Shown: positions 1 to 10,600 of the stretch, one piece after another
Numbering within the stretch: the stretch's first letter is position 1
Layout of the letters: every line of letters begins with the position of its first letter
From: Gaiella occulta
GTDB taxonomy: Bacteria; Actinomycetota; Thermoleophilia; Gaiellales; Gaiellaceae
Direction: 5' to 3'
Assembly (NCBI RefSeq): GCF_003351045.1
Contig: NZ_QQZY01000001.1
Coordinates: 248,001 to 312,000, forward strand
DNA: 64,000 nucleotides
Made by a program: the position numbers and the translations under genes
The notes under the pieces: generated by a model
Databases searched by the model: none
What the model saw: the letters and a program-made list of their open reading frames with translations, nothing else
What the model was told of the DNA's origin: nothing

Positions 1-1091
1 CGGCCTGGTACCGCGAGTACTACGAGCGGAACCTCACCGACGAGAGCCGGCCTTTCCCGATCGACCCGGCGGGCCCGCGCGTCGTCCTCGTCCCCGGGGT
101 CGGGATCGTGGCGAGCGGCGCCGACGCCGGCAGGGCACGGTTCTCGCGCGACCTCTACCAGCGGGCCGTCGTCGTCGAGGCCGCGGCCGAGGCGGCGGGC
201 GGCTTCCGCTCGCTGAGCGAGGCGGAGGCGTTCGCGGTCGAGTACTGGCCGCTCGAGCGCTACAAGCTTACGCAGGCGCCGCCGCGCGGCGAGCTCGCCG
301 GCAAGATAGCCCTCGTCACGGGCGGTGCAAGCGGGATCGGCCGCGCGGCGGCGCGGCGGCTCGCGGAGCTCGGCGCGCACGTCGTCGTGGCCGACCTGAA
401 CGTGGAGGGCGCTAGCGCGGTGGCGCAGGAGATCTGCGAGCGCCGGGGCGGGCGTCGCGCGCTCGCCGTCCCCGTCGACGTGACGAGCGAGGAGGCGGTC
501 GCCGAGATGGTGCGGCAGGCTGTGCTCTCCTACGGCGGCCTCGACATTCTCGTCTGCTCCGCCGGGATCTCCACGAGCGCGGCGATCACCGAGACGACCG
601 TGGCCGACTGGGAGCGGAACTACTCGATCCTCGTCCGCGGCTATTTCCTGGCCGCGCGCGAGGCCTTCCGCGTGCTCATCGAACAGGGCGCCGGCGGATC
701 GATCGTCTTCGTCGGGTCGAAGAACGCGCTCGTCGCTGGCAAGAACGCAGCCGCCTACTCGTCCGCCAAAGCGGCGACCCTGCACCTCGCGCGCTGTCTG
801 GCCGAGGAGGGCGGGTCGTGCGGGATCCGCGTCAACACGGTGAACCCCGACGCGGTGATCGAGGGCTCGAGCATCTGGTCCTCGGACTGGCAGGCCGCGC
901 GCGCGAGGACGTACGGCGTGAGCGAGGAGGAGCTGCCCGCGTTCTACCGCGCGCGGACGACGCTCGGCGTCAACGTCGACGCCGAGGACGTGGCCGAGGC
1001 GATCGTCTTCTTCGCCAGCAACCGCTCGTCGAAGTCGACGGGCAACGTCGTCAACGTGGATGGGGGGGTCGCCGCCGCCTACCCGCGCTGA
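1..1091 (+). CDS. rhaD: Bifunctional rhamnulose-1-phosphate aldolase/short-chain dehydrogenase, 3' part
   Basis: The reading frame is open from base 3 without a start, so the gene begins upstream of the window. The first ~95 residues are the end of the aldolase half. A complete short-chain dehydrogenase domain follows: a Rossmann glycine motif (VTGGASGIG) from about base 310, NNAG-like CSAG, and a YxxxK site (YSSAK) near base 757. Fusion of a class II aldolase to an SDR is characteristic of the actinobacterial/Bacillus RhaD/RhaE type that cleaves rhamnulose-1-phosphate and oxidises lactaldehyde. No other rhamnose genes are visible. Function is family-based; the fusion itself is inferred from the residues before the SDR domain. 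Confidence 0.8.
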   Translation, partial: AWYREYYERNLTDESRPFPIDPAGPRVVLVPGVGIVASGADAGRARFSRDLYQRAVVVEAAAEAAGGFRSLSEAEAFAVEYWPLERYKLTQAPPRGELAGKIALVTGGASGIGRAAARRLAELGAHVVVADLNVEGASAVAQEICERRGGRRALAVPVDVTSEEAVAEMVRQAVLSYGGLDILVCSAGISTSAAITETTVADWERNYSILVRGYFLAAREAFRVLIEQGAGGSIVFVGSKNALVAGKNAAAYSSAKAATLHLARCLAEEGGSCGIRVNTVNPDAVIEGSSIWSSDWQAARARTYGVSEEELPAFYRARTTLGVNVDAEDVAEAIVFFASNRSSKSTGNVVNVDGGVAAAYPR

Positions 1092-1417
1092 GCTCCGGCC
1101 TTGCCGAGGTCGATGTCGAGGAGTCCGGCCGGGCCCGACGACGACGTCCCGGGCGCGCGCGGTACTCGCCGAGCGCGACGCACTCCGGCGTCCAGACGAC
1201 GCCGCGAACCTCGCCTCCGGCGGGGCGGCGACGGCGACCGTCGCGAGCAGGAGGTCGAGCGGTCGGACCGGCTCCATCCGCACGATCCTGCGCCCGAGAG
1301 CCGGTGCGGGTGAAGCAGGGGTTGCCCCTCCGGTCGAGGCCGTCGGGACGAGCATGTGTGCTCCCTCATGCCCGAACCGGAAGCGCAGGCGGATCCGCGC
1401 GCCCGAGTCGGCACCCG
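1092..1417. other. Intergenic stretch between convergent rhaD and prk; no gene seen
   Basis: These 326 bases are GC-rich and lie between two convergent genes. Open frames exist on both strands, but their translations are dominated by Arg/Ser/Pro runs, as expected for out-of-frame GC-rich DNA. I see no ribosome-binding site, recognisable domain or clear T-tailed terminator. Confidence 0.5.
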
Positions 1418-2359
1418 TCAGGTGTGGACGGCCTCCGGAATCCCGGACGGCGCTCGAGTCCCGTCGCCGCCGAGTGCGAGGCTCGCCTTCGCGGTGATCA
1501 GGTGGTAGAGGATCAGCACCTGGATCACGGCGAGCGATTCCGAGCGATGGAGGTCGGTGCCGATCGTGAACTCCCCGAGCCGCTCCGAGCGGAGATGGCT
1601 CGCGAAATGCATCCGCTCCCAGATCGCCTCCTCGATCTCCGCGGCCGTCTCGGGCTCGACCGAGCCCGAGACACGGAGGATCACCTCGTCGCTGCGCTCG
1701 CTCAGGGTGATCCCGGCGTCGCCGTCGACGAGCCCGCTCAGATCGGGGTGACGCAGGCTCGAGCGGAGCACGAGCTCCGCGTCGAGGTGCTCCTGGTCGC
1801 GGTCGCCGCTCGGCAGGTAGCGCACGACGATGTCGGCGTACCGCTCCTGCGGCCGGATGAACGCCTCCGAGTCGGCCTCGCGCCGGTCGAGCTCGGCGAG
1901 CACCTGGTCGGTCGTATACCCGCGGCGCGAGCAGTCGCGCCGCACCTTCCAGGCGCGGCGCAGCTCCTCGGGCGGGGAGAGGAAGACGCGGACGTCGTAG
2001 ACCTGCCGCATCGCCTCCGTGTGGTAGCCGAGCAGACCCTCGACGACCGTGAAGCGGGCCGGCTTGACGTAGACCGGGGCCCCGAACGTCCCGTCGCTGT
2101 GCGTATAGATCGGCTTCAGGATCGGCTCTCCTGCACGCAGGTGACCGAGGTGCTGGGCGATCACGTCGACGTAGTTGCAGTCGGGGTGAAGGGGCGTGAG
2201 ATTTCTCTCGGCGCGCTGCTTGCGGTCGAAGCGGTGGTAGTCGTCGGTGCACACGTGGGTCACGTTTTCCTCGCCGAGCACGCGAACGAGGCCCCGGGTG
2301 AGGGTCGTCTTGCCTGCCGCCGAGTCGCCGACGACGCCGAGGATGATCGGTCGTGGCAT
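1418..2359 (-). CDS. prk: Phosphoribulokinase
   Basis: A 313-residue kinase that makes ribulose-1,5-bisphosphate from ribulose-5-phosphate and ATP, the step feeding RuBisCO. The N-terminus carries the P-loop GDSAAGKTT (about residues 11-19). This is followed by the PRK/uridine-kinase pattern CTDDYHRFDR and the HPDCNYVDVIAQHL substrate region. It is the last gene of the cbbL-cbbS-cbbX-prk run. Its ATG overlaps the cbbX stop (TGATG), so the two are translationally coupled. The length fits the cyanobacterial/actinobacterial-type PRK of about 310-330 residues. Confidence 0.93.
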   Translation of the reverse strand: MPRPIILGVVGDSAAGKTTLTRGLVRVLGEENVTHVCTDDYHRFDRKQRAERNLTPLHPDCNYVDVIAQHLGHLRAGEPILKPIYTHSDGTFGAPVYVKPARFTVVEGLLGYHTEAMRQVYDVRVFLSPPEELRRAWKVRRDCSRRGYTTDQVLAELDRREADSEAFIRPQERYADIVVRYLPSGDRDQEHLDAELVLRSSLRHPDLSGLVDGDAGITLSERSDEVILRVSGSVEPETAAEIEEAIWERMHFASHLRSERLGEFTIGTDLHRSESLAVIQVLILYHLITAKASLALGGDGTRAPSGIPEAVHT

Positions 2360-3285
2360 CAGGCGGCGCTCCGCGCGGGCCCGACGGGCTCCGGGACGTC
2401 GTTGCCGAACAGGCTGCTCTTGCGGATGTCTTCGGGCAGGATCGTCGTCAGCTCGTCGACGGAGAGCCGGCCGCCTTGCGCGAACAGCCGGTTCGCCTGC
2501 CGCAGCCGCGCGCGGTCGATCGCGTTGCGGACGCTGCGCGCGTGCGAGAACCGTGGCCGCCCGACTCGCAACTCGAGGTACTCGCGGAATGTCTCGCGCG
2601 CCTCCTCCGAGAACCGGTAGCTCTGCTGCTCGAGCATCAGCTCGGCGATCGCCATCAGCTCTTCGAGGTCGTAGTCGGGAAAGTCGATGTGGTGTGCGAC
2701 GCGCGAGCTCAGCCCCGGGTTCGAGCGGAAGAAGTCGTCCATCCGGTCGCGGTAGCCGGCGAGGACGACGACGAGCCGGTCGCGCTCGGCCTCCATCACC
2801 TGGAGCAGGATCTCGATCGCCTCCTGCCCGTAGTCACGCTCGTTCTCGGGGCGGTAGAGGTAGTAGGCCTCGTCGATGAAGAGGACACCCCCGAAGGCGC
2901 GCTTCAGCACCTCCTTCGTCTTCGGCGCGGTGTGGCCGACGTACTGACCGACGAGGTCGTCGCGCGTACAGGCGACGACCTGTGGCTTCTCGATGTAGCC
3001 GAGCCGGTGGAGAATGTCCGCGATCCGCAGCGCGACCGTGGTCTTGCCCGTGCCCGGGTTCCCCGTGAAGGACATGTGGAGCGACGGCCGCTCCGAGGCG
3101 AGCCCGACCTCGGTGCGGAGCCGGTCGACGACGAGCAGCGCGGCGATTTCGCGGATCCGCGTCTTCACCGGCTCGAGGCCGACGAGGTCGCGGTCGAGCT
3201 GGTTCAGCACCTCGACGACGCTCGTCTCGGCGAGCACGGCTCCCAGGTCGGCCTCGACGGGTGCGGGCCCGGCCACGGTGGTCAC
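2359..3285 (-). CDS. cbbX: CbbX, red-type RuBisCO activase (AAA+)
   Basis: A 308-residue AAA+ ATPase that remodels inhibited red-type RuBisCO. Walker A is GNPGTGKTT and Walker B is [12 protein letters not shown], with the pore-loop region just before it; sensor and arginine residues follow in the C-terminal half. I chose the GTG at 3285 because it overlaps the cbbS stop in a GTGA arrangement and the frame upstream runs antisense-like through cbbS. The prk gene follows with a 1-base overlap. Presence of CbbX agrees with the red-type character of the neighbouring large subunit. Confidence 0.93.
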   Translation of the reverse strand: MTTVAGPAPVEADLGAVLAETSVVEVLNQLDRDLVGLEPVKTRIREIAALLVVDRLRTEVGLASERPSLHMSFTGNPGTGKTTVALRIADILHRLGYIEKPQVVACTRDDLVGQYVGHTAPKTKEVLKRAFGGVLFIDEAYYLYRPENERDYGQEAIEILLQVMEAERDRLVVVLAGYRDRMDDFFRSNPGLSSRVAHHIDFPDYDLEELMAIAELMLEQQSYRFSEEARETFREYLELRVGRPRFSHARSVRNAIDRARLRQANRLFAQGGRLSVDELTTILPEDIRKSSLFGNDVPEPVGPARSAA

Positions 3286-3722
3286 GCATCCCCTTCGCCG
3301 TAGCGCCGCCCGGGCGGCTGCGCCGTCGCATAGGCGCGAAGACCGTAGCGAACGACGCGATCGTGCGCGTCCGTGCGGTCGAGGCGGAACCCCGGCTCGA
3401 CCGCGGGCCGGTTGACGATAAAGGCGAGTGCGGTCGTCTGGCGCGTGTACGACGCGTCGTATGCGGTCACCTTGACGTAATGCGAGGGAAACCCCTCGCG
3501 GCACGCGCGCACCTCGCGCATCGCCGATTCGACATCGTCGGGCGTCAGGTCGAACAGCGGCATGCCCCACATCTCCCAGTAGGCGTTCCGCGGGTGGGGA
3601 TCGTCGGTGTACTCGATCGAGATCGACCAGCCGTTGCCGAGCGCGTATCGCAGCTGCGCCTCGATCTGCTCGTCGGTCAGGTCGGGAAGGTACGAGAACG
3701 TGCCCTGGGTGAGTCGCATCAT
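3282..3722 (-). CDS. cbbS: RuBisCO small subunit, form I
   Basis: A 146-residue small subunit. The N-terminus [19 protein letters not shown] and the [11 protein letters not shown] core are typical of form I small subunits, and the C-terminal extension is of the longer red-type class that packs with CbbX-regulated enzymes. Start is at one of two consecutive ATGs, preceded by GAGAGG. It lies 7 bases after cbbL and overlaps cbbX by 4 bases. Confidence 0.94.
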   Translation of the reverse strand: MMRLTQGTFSYLPDLTDEQIEAQLRYALGNGWSISIEYTDDPHPRNAYWEMWGMPLFDLTPDDVESAMREVRACREGFPSHYVKVTAYDASYTRQTTALAFIVNRPAVEPGFRLDRTDAHDRVVRYGLRAYATAQPPGRRYGEGDA

Positions 3723-3729
3723 GGTCCTC

Positions 3730-5309
<1,580 letters not shown>

Positions 5310-6221
5310 TCACCAGTCCACGTCCGCGAGCGCTGAGCGTGCGGCGGCGCTCGTGACGAATTCGAGGAAGCACTCGACAGCGGGACGGCGATGGCCGCCG
5401 GCGGTCGTCAGCGCATACCAGCTGCGCGAGGGGAGGCCGCGCAGCCGGGCGGTCGCAAGGAGACCGGTGCGAAGCTCGAGCTCGACCGCTACGCGTGACT
5501 GGAGGGAGATCCCGAGGCCCATCCGGACAGCCTGCTTGATCGCCCCGTTGGAGCCGAGCGTCAGCGTGGTCGGTTCGATCCCATGTCGCGCGAGCAGTCC
5601 CTCGACCATTGCCCTCGTCCCCGAGCCCTCCTCGCGGAGAAGCCAGGTTCGGCCCCCGAGGTCGGCGAAGCTCACCCTCTCGCGGCCGCCGAGCTCGTCT
5701 TCGAGCGGGACGATCAGGACGATCTCGTTCCGGAGGAACGGGTGGCCGGCGAGGCCGCCGCCGACGGGCGGCGAGCCGCCGATCGCGATGTCGACCAGGT
5801 GGTCGCGAACCCTCTGGAACACGCGCTCCCGGTTGCCGACCTCGAGCGTGAGCGATGTCCCTGGGTGGAGGTCGGCAAACCGCCGCAGGAGTGGCGGAAC
5901 CACGTACTCAGCCGCGGTGGTCACCGCGGCGATCCGCACCTCGCGGGCCTTGGTCGCGGCAGCCTCGTGCGAAGCGCGCCTGCCCTGGTCGAGGGCCCCG
6001 AGCACGTCGGCCGCGTAGGGGAGGAACGCCTCTCCGGCGGGAGTAAGACGCACCGTTCGCCCGACGCGTTCCGTGAGAGGGGTGCCGAACTCACGCGAGA
6101 GCGCGGCGAGAGCGGCGGAGACGGAGGGCTGTGTGACGAAAAGCTCCGCCGCCGCCGCCTTCACCGACCCGGTCCGGGCGACGGCGAGAAAGGTCGAGAG
6201 CTGGGTCAGCGTGACCGCCAT
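5310..6221 (-). CDS. cbbR: CbbR-type LysR transcriptional regulator
   Basis: A 303-residue LysR regulator. The N-terminal winged helix is present (TQLSTFLAVARTGSVKAAA...LFVTQPSVSAALAALSREFGT), followed by a two-lobe effector domain. It sits immediately upstream of cbbL but in the same direction. The classic arrangement is divergent, so the regulator could be transcribed through into the operon or from its own promoter. Its role as activator of the Calvin-cycle genes is inferred from family and position. Confidence 0.85.
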   Translation of the reverse strand: MAVTLTQLSTFLAVARTGSVKAAAAELFVTQPSVSAALAALSREFGTPLTERVGRTVRLTPAGEAFLPYAADVLGALDQGRRASHEAAATKAREVRIAAVTTAAEYVVPPLLRRFADLHPGTSLTLEVGNRERVFQRVRDHLVDIAIGGSPPVGGGLAGHPFLRNEIVLIVPLEDELGGRERVSFADLGGRTWLLREEGSGTRAMVEGLLARHGIEPTTLTLGSNGAIKQAVRMGLGISLQSRVAVELELRTGLLATARLRGLPSRSWYALTTAGGHRRPAVECFLEFVTSAAARSALADVDW

Positions 6222-6870
6222 ATCGGCAGCCGAATCATAAGGTCACTCCTATCGATGGCGCCGGAATCACGCTGGCAGACGTATGGAGCGTGCTGTCGTC
6301 CATTTCGTCGCGAACAACGTCGCGCGCACTGCGGACGAGCGGTGGGTGTCGCGTGCGGTCGACCACGAGGTGATCGCCGCTTTTCCGCGGGACGGGCGTG
6401 TCCGTAGCGCGGAGCTTCTCGGGCGCGCTCCGATCGACGCTGCCACGTCGTCTCTGGCTGTGCGTGCGATCGAGACGCTCGCGCTTCGGCTCGGTCACGG
6501 TGACGATGACCTGCTCGCATAGCCCGGGCATCCACGACGACGGGACATAGCCGGGGAGGCTGAAGGCACGACCCGTGGGAGCGCCGGGCAAGCACAGCTC
6601 TTCCCGGCATGCTGCGGCGTCGGAGCGGTCGACCAGGCGGCCTCCGGCGCCGACCCGTCACCCGCTCGCTACCACCCGTTCGGCATGCCGGTCGGATGCT
6701 CGGCGTGCGCACGCGGCGGGCTCTCGGTCGGTCCGTTCCGTCGCAGACGGGGCGGGCGCGTCAGTGGCTGCTCGACACCGGGCTCGACCGACCGCGCGCG
6801 TCCGGGTGCCCGCTAGATGCATCACGCATCTATTGCCCCCGCACCTGCCTGGCCCTAGCCTCGCTGGCAG
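6222..6870. other. Long intergenic region; weak small frame only
   Basis: About 650 bases between cbbR and the ABC transporter. One frame on the plus strand (6283-6522, 79 codons) gives a non-repetitive protein with a reasonable GC third-position bias, but it has no convincing ribosome-binding site or family. I do not call it a gene. The right end holds an inverted repeat listed separately, likely part of the transporter promoter. Confidence 0.4.
6814..6832. promoter_or_regulatory. Perfect inverted repeat upstream of ABC transporter operon
   Basis: TAGATGC-ATCAC-GCATCTA: a perfect 7-bp dyad with a 5-base spacer, in a locally AT-rich patch ending 38 bases before the first permease. Its outer halves (TAGATG...CATCTA, N7 between) resemble the sequence upstream of the hydrogenase small subunit (TAGATG-N7-CATAGA at 22283). 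A shared operator is possible; no regulator is proven. Confidence 0.4.
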
Positions 6871-7911
6871 ATGATGGGTTTCGGGGGGAACGTCCAGCTG
6901 GCGCGGGTGTCCCGATCACGTGGCGCAGCCTCCGTCGCGAACGTCGTGCGCGCATTGGCTTTCCACGTGCCGACTGCGTTCCTCGTCGTCACGCTGATCT
7001 TCCTCCTGCCCAGGATCATGCCCGGCGACCCGCTCCTCGCGCGCACCGATCCGGACAGCGGGCTCTATGTCTCCGATCCGCAAGCACGAGAGCGCTTCGA
7101 GGAGTACTACGGCCTGAACCGCTCGCTCGGAGCCCAGTACGTCCACTACGTCGGCGCCCTCGCTCGGGGCGAGCTGGGCTGGTCGATCGCGCGGAGCGCG
7201 CCGGTGGCGACGCTCATCGGGAAGAGCCTGCCGTGGACGCTCCTGCTCGTCGGCACGGCCATCCTCGTCTCCTCGCTCCTCGGCTTCATCGGAGGCGTCA
7301 CGGCCGCGTGGCGGCGGGGTCGTACTACCGACCGAGGCCTCGTCGTCGCGACCACGCTCATGCGTGCGTTGCCTGAGTACGTGTGGGCGGTGCTCCTGCT
7401 CGTGCTCTTCGCCGTGGTCGTCCCGATCTTCCCGCTCTACGGTGCCGAGACCCCGTTTGCCGAGTACGGGTCAGCGCTCGGCCAGGCGCTCGATGTGATC
7501 CGCCATCTCGTCTTGCCGGCGACCGCGCTCGCGTTCGGCCTGCTTGCCGGGAAGTTCCTCCTCGTCCGGAACACCGTCCTCTCGGCGCTCGGGCAGGACT
7601 ACATGCTGCTCGCCCGGGCCAAGGGCCTCCCCGAGCGCCGGATCAAGTACCGGCACGCCGGTCGGAACGCGCTGCTGCCGTTTCTCACCGCGGTCGGCAT
7701 CCAGGTCGGGTTCGCAGTCGGGGGGGCGGTCCTGGTCGAGTCCGTCTTCGCCTACCCGGGGATGGGATCGCTCATCCTTCGGGCTGTCAACGATCGCGAC
7801 TATCCCCTGCTCGAGGGCGCATTCCTCGTCCTCGCGCTGACCGTCATCGCCGCCAACGCGGTCGTCGATCTCGCCTATGCCCGACTCGACCCGAGAGCGG
7901 CGGCGCGATGA
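6871..7911 (+). CDS. ABC transporter permease, DppB/NikB family
   Basis: A 346-residue inner-membrane permease of the peptide/nickel (PepT) ABC class. It has an N-terminal transmembrane helix, the long extracytoplasmic DPDSGLYVSDPQARERF... segment typical of DppB/NikB, about five further helices, and the EAA cytoplasmic loop (ARAKGLPERRIKYRHAGRNALLP). First gene of a four-gene operon with 4-bp ATGA overlaps. Substrate cannot be read from the permease. Nickel is an attractive guess given the hydrogenase genes nearby, but peptides are equally compatible. Confidence 0.88.
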   Translation: MMGFGGNVQLARVSRSRGAASVANVVRALAFHVPTAFLVVTLIFLLPRIMPGDPLLARTDPDSGLYVSDPQARERFEEYYGLNRSLGAQYVHYVGALARGELGWSIARSAPVATLIGKSLPWTLLLVGTAILVSSLLGFIGGVTAAWRRGRTTDRGLVVATTLMRALPEYVWAVLLLVLFAVVVPIFPLYGAETPFAEYGSALGQALDVIRHLVLPATALAFGLLAGKFLLVRNTVLSALGQDYMLLARAKGLPERRIKYRHAGRNALLPFLTAVGIQVGFAVGGAVLVESVFAYPGMGSLILRAVNDRDYPLLEGAFLVLALTVIAANAVVDLAYARLDPRAAAR

Positions 7912-8792
7912 GCGCCGCTGCCGAGAGCACCCTGCCGGCGCCCGCGACGGGGAGTCGTGCAGTGGCGCCGATCGGGTGGATCGGTCTCCTCATCGTCGGC
8001 TGCGTAACCGTGGCCGCGGCGGCTGCTCCCTGGATCGCGCCCTACGGTGTCCATGAGCTCTCGGGTGCACCGCTCGAGCCGCCGAGCGGCGCCCATCCCC
8101 TCGGCACGAACGCGGTCGGCCAGGATCTGCTCAGTCAGCTCGTCGAGGGCGCTCGCAGCTCGCTCGTCGTCGCCGCGCTGGCGGGCGTCGGCACGCTCGT
8201 CGTCGGCGCCCTGATCGGGATGCTCTCGGGCTGGCTCGGCGGCCGCACCGACGCCGTCGCGATGCGTCTCGTCGACCTCTTCCTCGCCGTGCCCCGGCTG
8301 CCTCTCCTCATCATCGTCGCCGCGTACACCGGTAGGTCTCTGCTGGCGATCGCGGCCATCATCGTCGCCACCACCTGGCCGCCCGGAGCACGAGTGATCC
8401 GGGCGCAGGTGCTCTCGCTGAAACCGCGCGCCCACCTGCGAGCGGCGGTCGGCTTCGGTGCAGGCGCTCTCTATGTCCTGCGCCGCCACCTTGCCCGTGA
8501 GCTCGGCCTCATTCTCGTCGCCGGCCTCGTCGTCGCGGCCGAGAGGGCGGTCATGCTCGAGGCAGGACTCTCATTCCTCGGACTGGGCGATCCGCTGCGG
8601 AAGAGCTGGGGCTCGATCATCCGTGACGCGCTCGGATTCCAGAGCCTCTTCTTCACGGACGCCTGGACGTGGTGGCTGATGCCCCCGGTCGCGGCCCTCG
8701 CCGTGCTCCTCCTCGGGCTGACCTTCGTCGGTCTGTCCATCGAGGAGCGGGTCAACCCGCGGCTCGTGCGGCATGTTGGAGCAGCGCGATGA
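7908..8792 (+). CDS. ABC transporter permease, DppC/NikC family
   Basis: A 294-residue second permease. The N-terminus contains the DppC-type motif HPLGTNAVGQDLLSQLVEGARSSL. The EAA loop is atypical (AQVLSLKPRAHLRAAVGFGAGALYVLRRHLARELG), and about six membrane segments are predicted by hydrophobicity. Its ATG overlaps the previous stop (ATGA). It pairs with the DppB-like permease to form the membrane channel. Confidence 0.88.
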   Translation: MSAAAESTLPAPATGSRAVAPIGWIGLLIVGCVTVAAAAAPWIAPYGVHELSGAPLEPPSGAHPLGTNAVGQDLLSQLVEGARSSLVVAALAGVGTLVVGALIGMLSGWLGGRTDAVAMRLVDLFLAVPRLPLLIIVAAYTGRSLLAIAAIIVATTWPPGARVIRAQVLSLKPRAHLRAAVGFGAGALYVLRRHLARELGLILVAGLVVAAERAVMLEAGLSFLGLGDPLRKSWGSIIRDALGFQSLFFTDAWTWWLMPPVAALAVLLLGLTFVGLSIEERVNPRLVRHVGAAR

Positions 8793-10600
8793 GCGGGGCG
8801 CTCCTCGAACTGCGCGGCCTCCACGTCGTCTATCCCGGCGTTCCCGACGTTCACGCCGTCGACGGCCTCGACTTCGAGCTGCGACGAGGCGAGTGCGTCG
8901 GCCTGCTGGGTGAGTCCGGCTCTGGCAAGTCGAGCCTTGCCCGCGCCCTGCTCGGGCTGCTTCCCGAGGCTCGCGTCGACGGCACCATCCTCCTCGAGGG
9001 CCGCGACCTGAGCGGTCTCGACGAGACGGGTTGGCGTGCGCTCCGCTGGCGGCGGATCGCGCTCGGGTTTCAGTCCGCGACGGCGCTCAATCCCGTTCTG
9101 CGCGTGGTCGACCAGGTCGCCGAGCCGCTCTGCATCCACCTCGGAGCCGGACGTGCAGCGGCGCTCGAGCGTGCCGAGGCGGCGCTCGCGGCGATCGGTC
9201 TCGATCCGACGGCGGCGCGGCGGTTCCCCGGCGAGCTGTCAGGCGGGCAGCGGCGGCTCGCCTTGCTTGCCACGGCGGCGATCTGCGAGCCGGATGTCCT
9301 CGTGCTCGACGAGCCGACCACCGGCCTCGATCCAGCGACGCGCGAGCGGGTCGTCGACTTCCTGGCCTCGCTCATCCGCCGGGGCGAGTCGGCGATCGTC
9401 ATCCTCGGACACGACGTCGAGATCGTCTCCCACCTGGCAGATCGAGTCGCGATCCTGTACCGGGGTTGGCTCGCCGAGATAGGCCCAGCCGCGGCCGTCC
9501 TCGACGATCCGCGTCACCCGTATACGCGCGGGCTCCTCGGTGCTCGTCCGACGCTCGCCACGATCAAGGAGCTGCGCGGGATCCGCGGACGGCCACCGCT
9601 CCCGGGCGAGCGGGCGCCCGGATGTCCGTTCCAGCCACGATGCACGCAGGCGCTCCCGGAGTGCGAGGTCGGACGCCCGTCGCTCGTCGAGGCGTGGCCC
9701 CGGGAGACGCCGGAGCGGCGGGTCGGGTGCGTGCGGGGCGGTGTCGTCGAGCTGCTGCGTGCGCGCGGGCTGCGCAAGGAGTACCGGTCGCGCGGTGGTC
9801 TTCGCGTCCAGGCGGTCGACTCCGTGAGTCTCGACGTGGTCGAGAGCGAGGTCGTCGGGGTCGTCGGATCGACGGGGGCGGGCAAGTCGACGCTCGCGCT
9901 GCTGCTGACCGGTCTGCTGCGTCCCGACGCCGGCAGCGTGACGTTCGAGGGTCGCGACCTCTCGCGGCCGGACGCGCTCCGCGCCGCCCGTCGCCGCCTG
10001 CAGCTCGTCTTCCAGGACCCGTTCGACGCTCTCTCGCAGCGTCTCTCGATCGGAGACGTCGTTCGCGAGCCGCTGGACGTGCAAGGGCGCCTCGACAGCG
10101 CCGCGGCGAGAGACAGCGAAGTGCGGCGGGCCCTCGACGCGGTCCGGCTGCCGAGCGACGACGCGTTCCTCGGCCGCCGCACACACGAGCTGTCCGGAGG
10201 TGAGCTGCAGCGAGTGGCCCTTGCCCGCGCCCTCGTGCTCGAGCCCAAGCTGCTCGTCCTGGACGAGCCCGTGGCCATGCTCGATCCGAGCGAGCAGGCC
10301 GAGCTCCTGCATCTGCTCAAGGCACTCCAGGTCGACCGTGGGATGGCGATGGTGCTCATCTCCCACGACCTTGCGACGATCCTGCGCGTCTCGGATCGCG
10401 TCGTCGTGCTCGACCAGGGCCGTCTCGTCGAAGAGGCGAGCGGGACTGCGCTTCTCGTCACGCCGAGACACCCGGCGACGCGCGTGCTGCTCGCCGCGGC
10501 CGGCCGGGACGCGATCTTCCCCGATGCCGTTTCCGAGCCGACAGGGTCTCTTCGTGGGCCTGCGGTTCCCGACCCGTCACCCCAGGAGGTGGTTCGATGA
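8789..10600 (+). CDS. Fused double ABC ATPase (DppD-DppF/NikD-NikE type)
   Basis: A 603-residue protein with two nucleotide-binding domains in tandem, replacing the usual two genes. Domain 1 has Walker A GESGSGKSS, signature LSGGQ and Walker B VLVLDEPTTGLD. It ends with the cysteine-rich oligo/dipeptide C-terminal region (CPFQPRCTQALPEC), which in relatives binds an Fe-S cluster or shapes the linker. Domain 2 has GSTGAGKST, LSGGE and LLVLDEPVAMLD. ATGA overlaps join it to both neighbours. It energises the transporter encoded by this operon. Confidence 0.9.
   Translation: MSGALLELRGLHVVYPGVPDVHAVDGLDFELRRGECVGLLGESGSGKSSLARALLGLLPEARVDGTILLEGRDLSGLDETGWRALRWRRIALGFQSATALNPVLRVVDQVAEPLCIHLGAGRAAALERAEAALAAIGLDPTAARRFPGELSGGQRRLALLATAAICEPDVLVLDEPTTGLDPATRERVVDFLASLIRRGESAIVILGHDVEIVSHLADRVAILYRGWLAEIGPAAAVLDDPRHPYTRGLLGARPTLATIKELRGIRGRPPLPGERAPGCPFQPRCTQALPECEVGRPSLVEAWPRETPERRVGCVRGGVVELLRARGLRKEYRSRGGLRVQAVDSVSLDVVESEVVGVVGSTGAGKSTLALLLTGLLRPDAGSVTFEGRDLSRPDALRAARRRLQLVFQDPFDALSQRLSIGDVVREPLDVQGRLDSAAARDSEVRRALDAVRLPSDDAFLGRRTHELSGGELQRVALARALVLEPKLLVLDEPVAMLDPSEQAELLHLLKALQVDRGMAMVLISHDLATILRVSDRVVVLDQGRLVEEASGTALLVTPRHPATRVLLAAAGRDAIFPDAVSEPTGSLRGPAVPDPSPQEVVR

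Noticed and set aside
818-2620. Long plus-strand open frames over the prk/cbbX genes and many similar antisense frames
   Set aside because: They are GC-rich antisense shadows of real genes with Arg/Pro/Asp-biased composition and no domains.
6283-6522. 79-codon frame as a gene
   Set aside because: No ribosome-binding site, family or neighbour support; left as part of the intergenic description.
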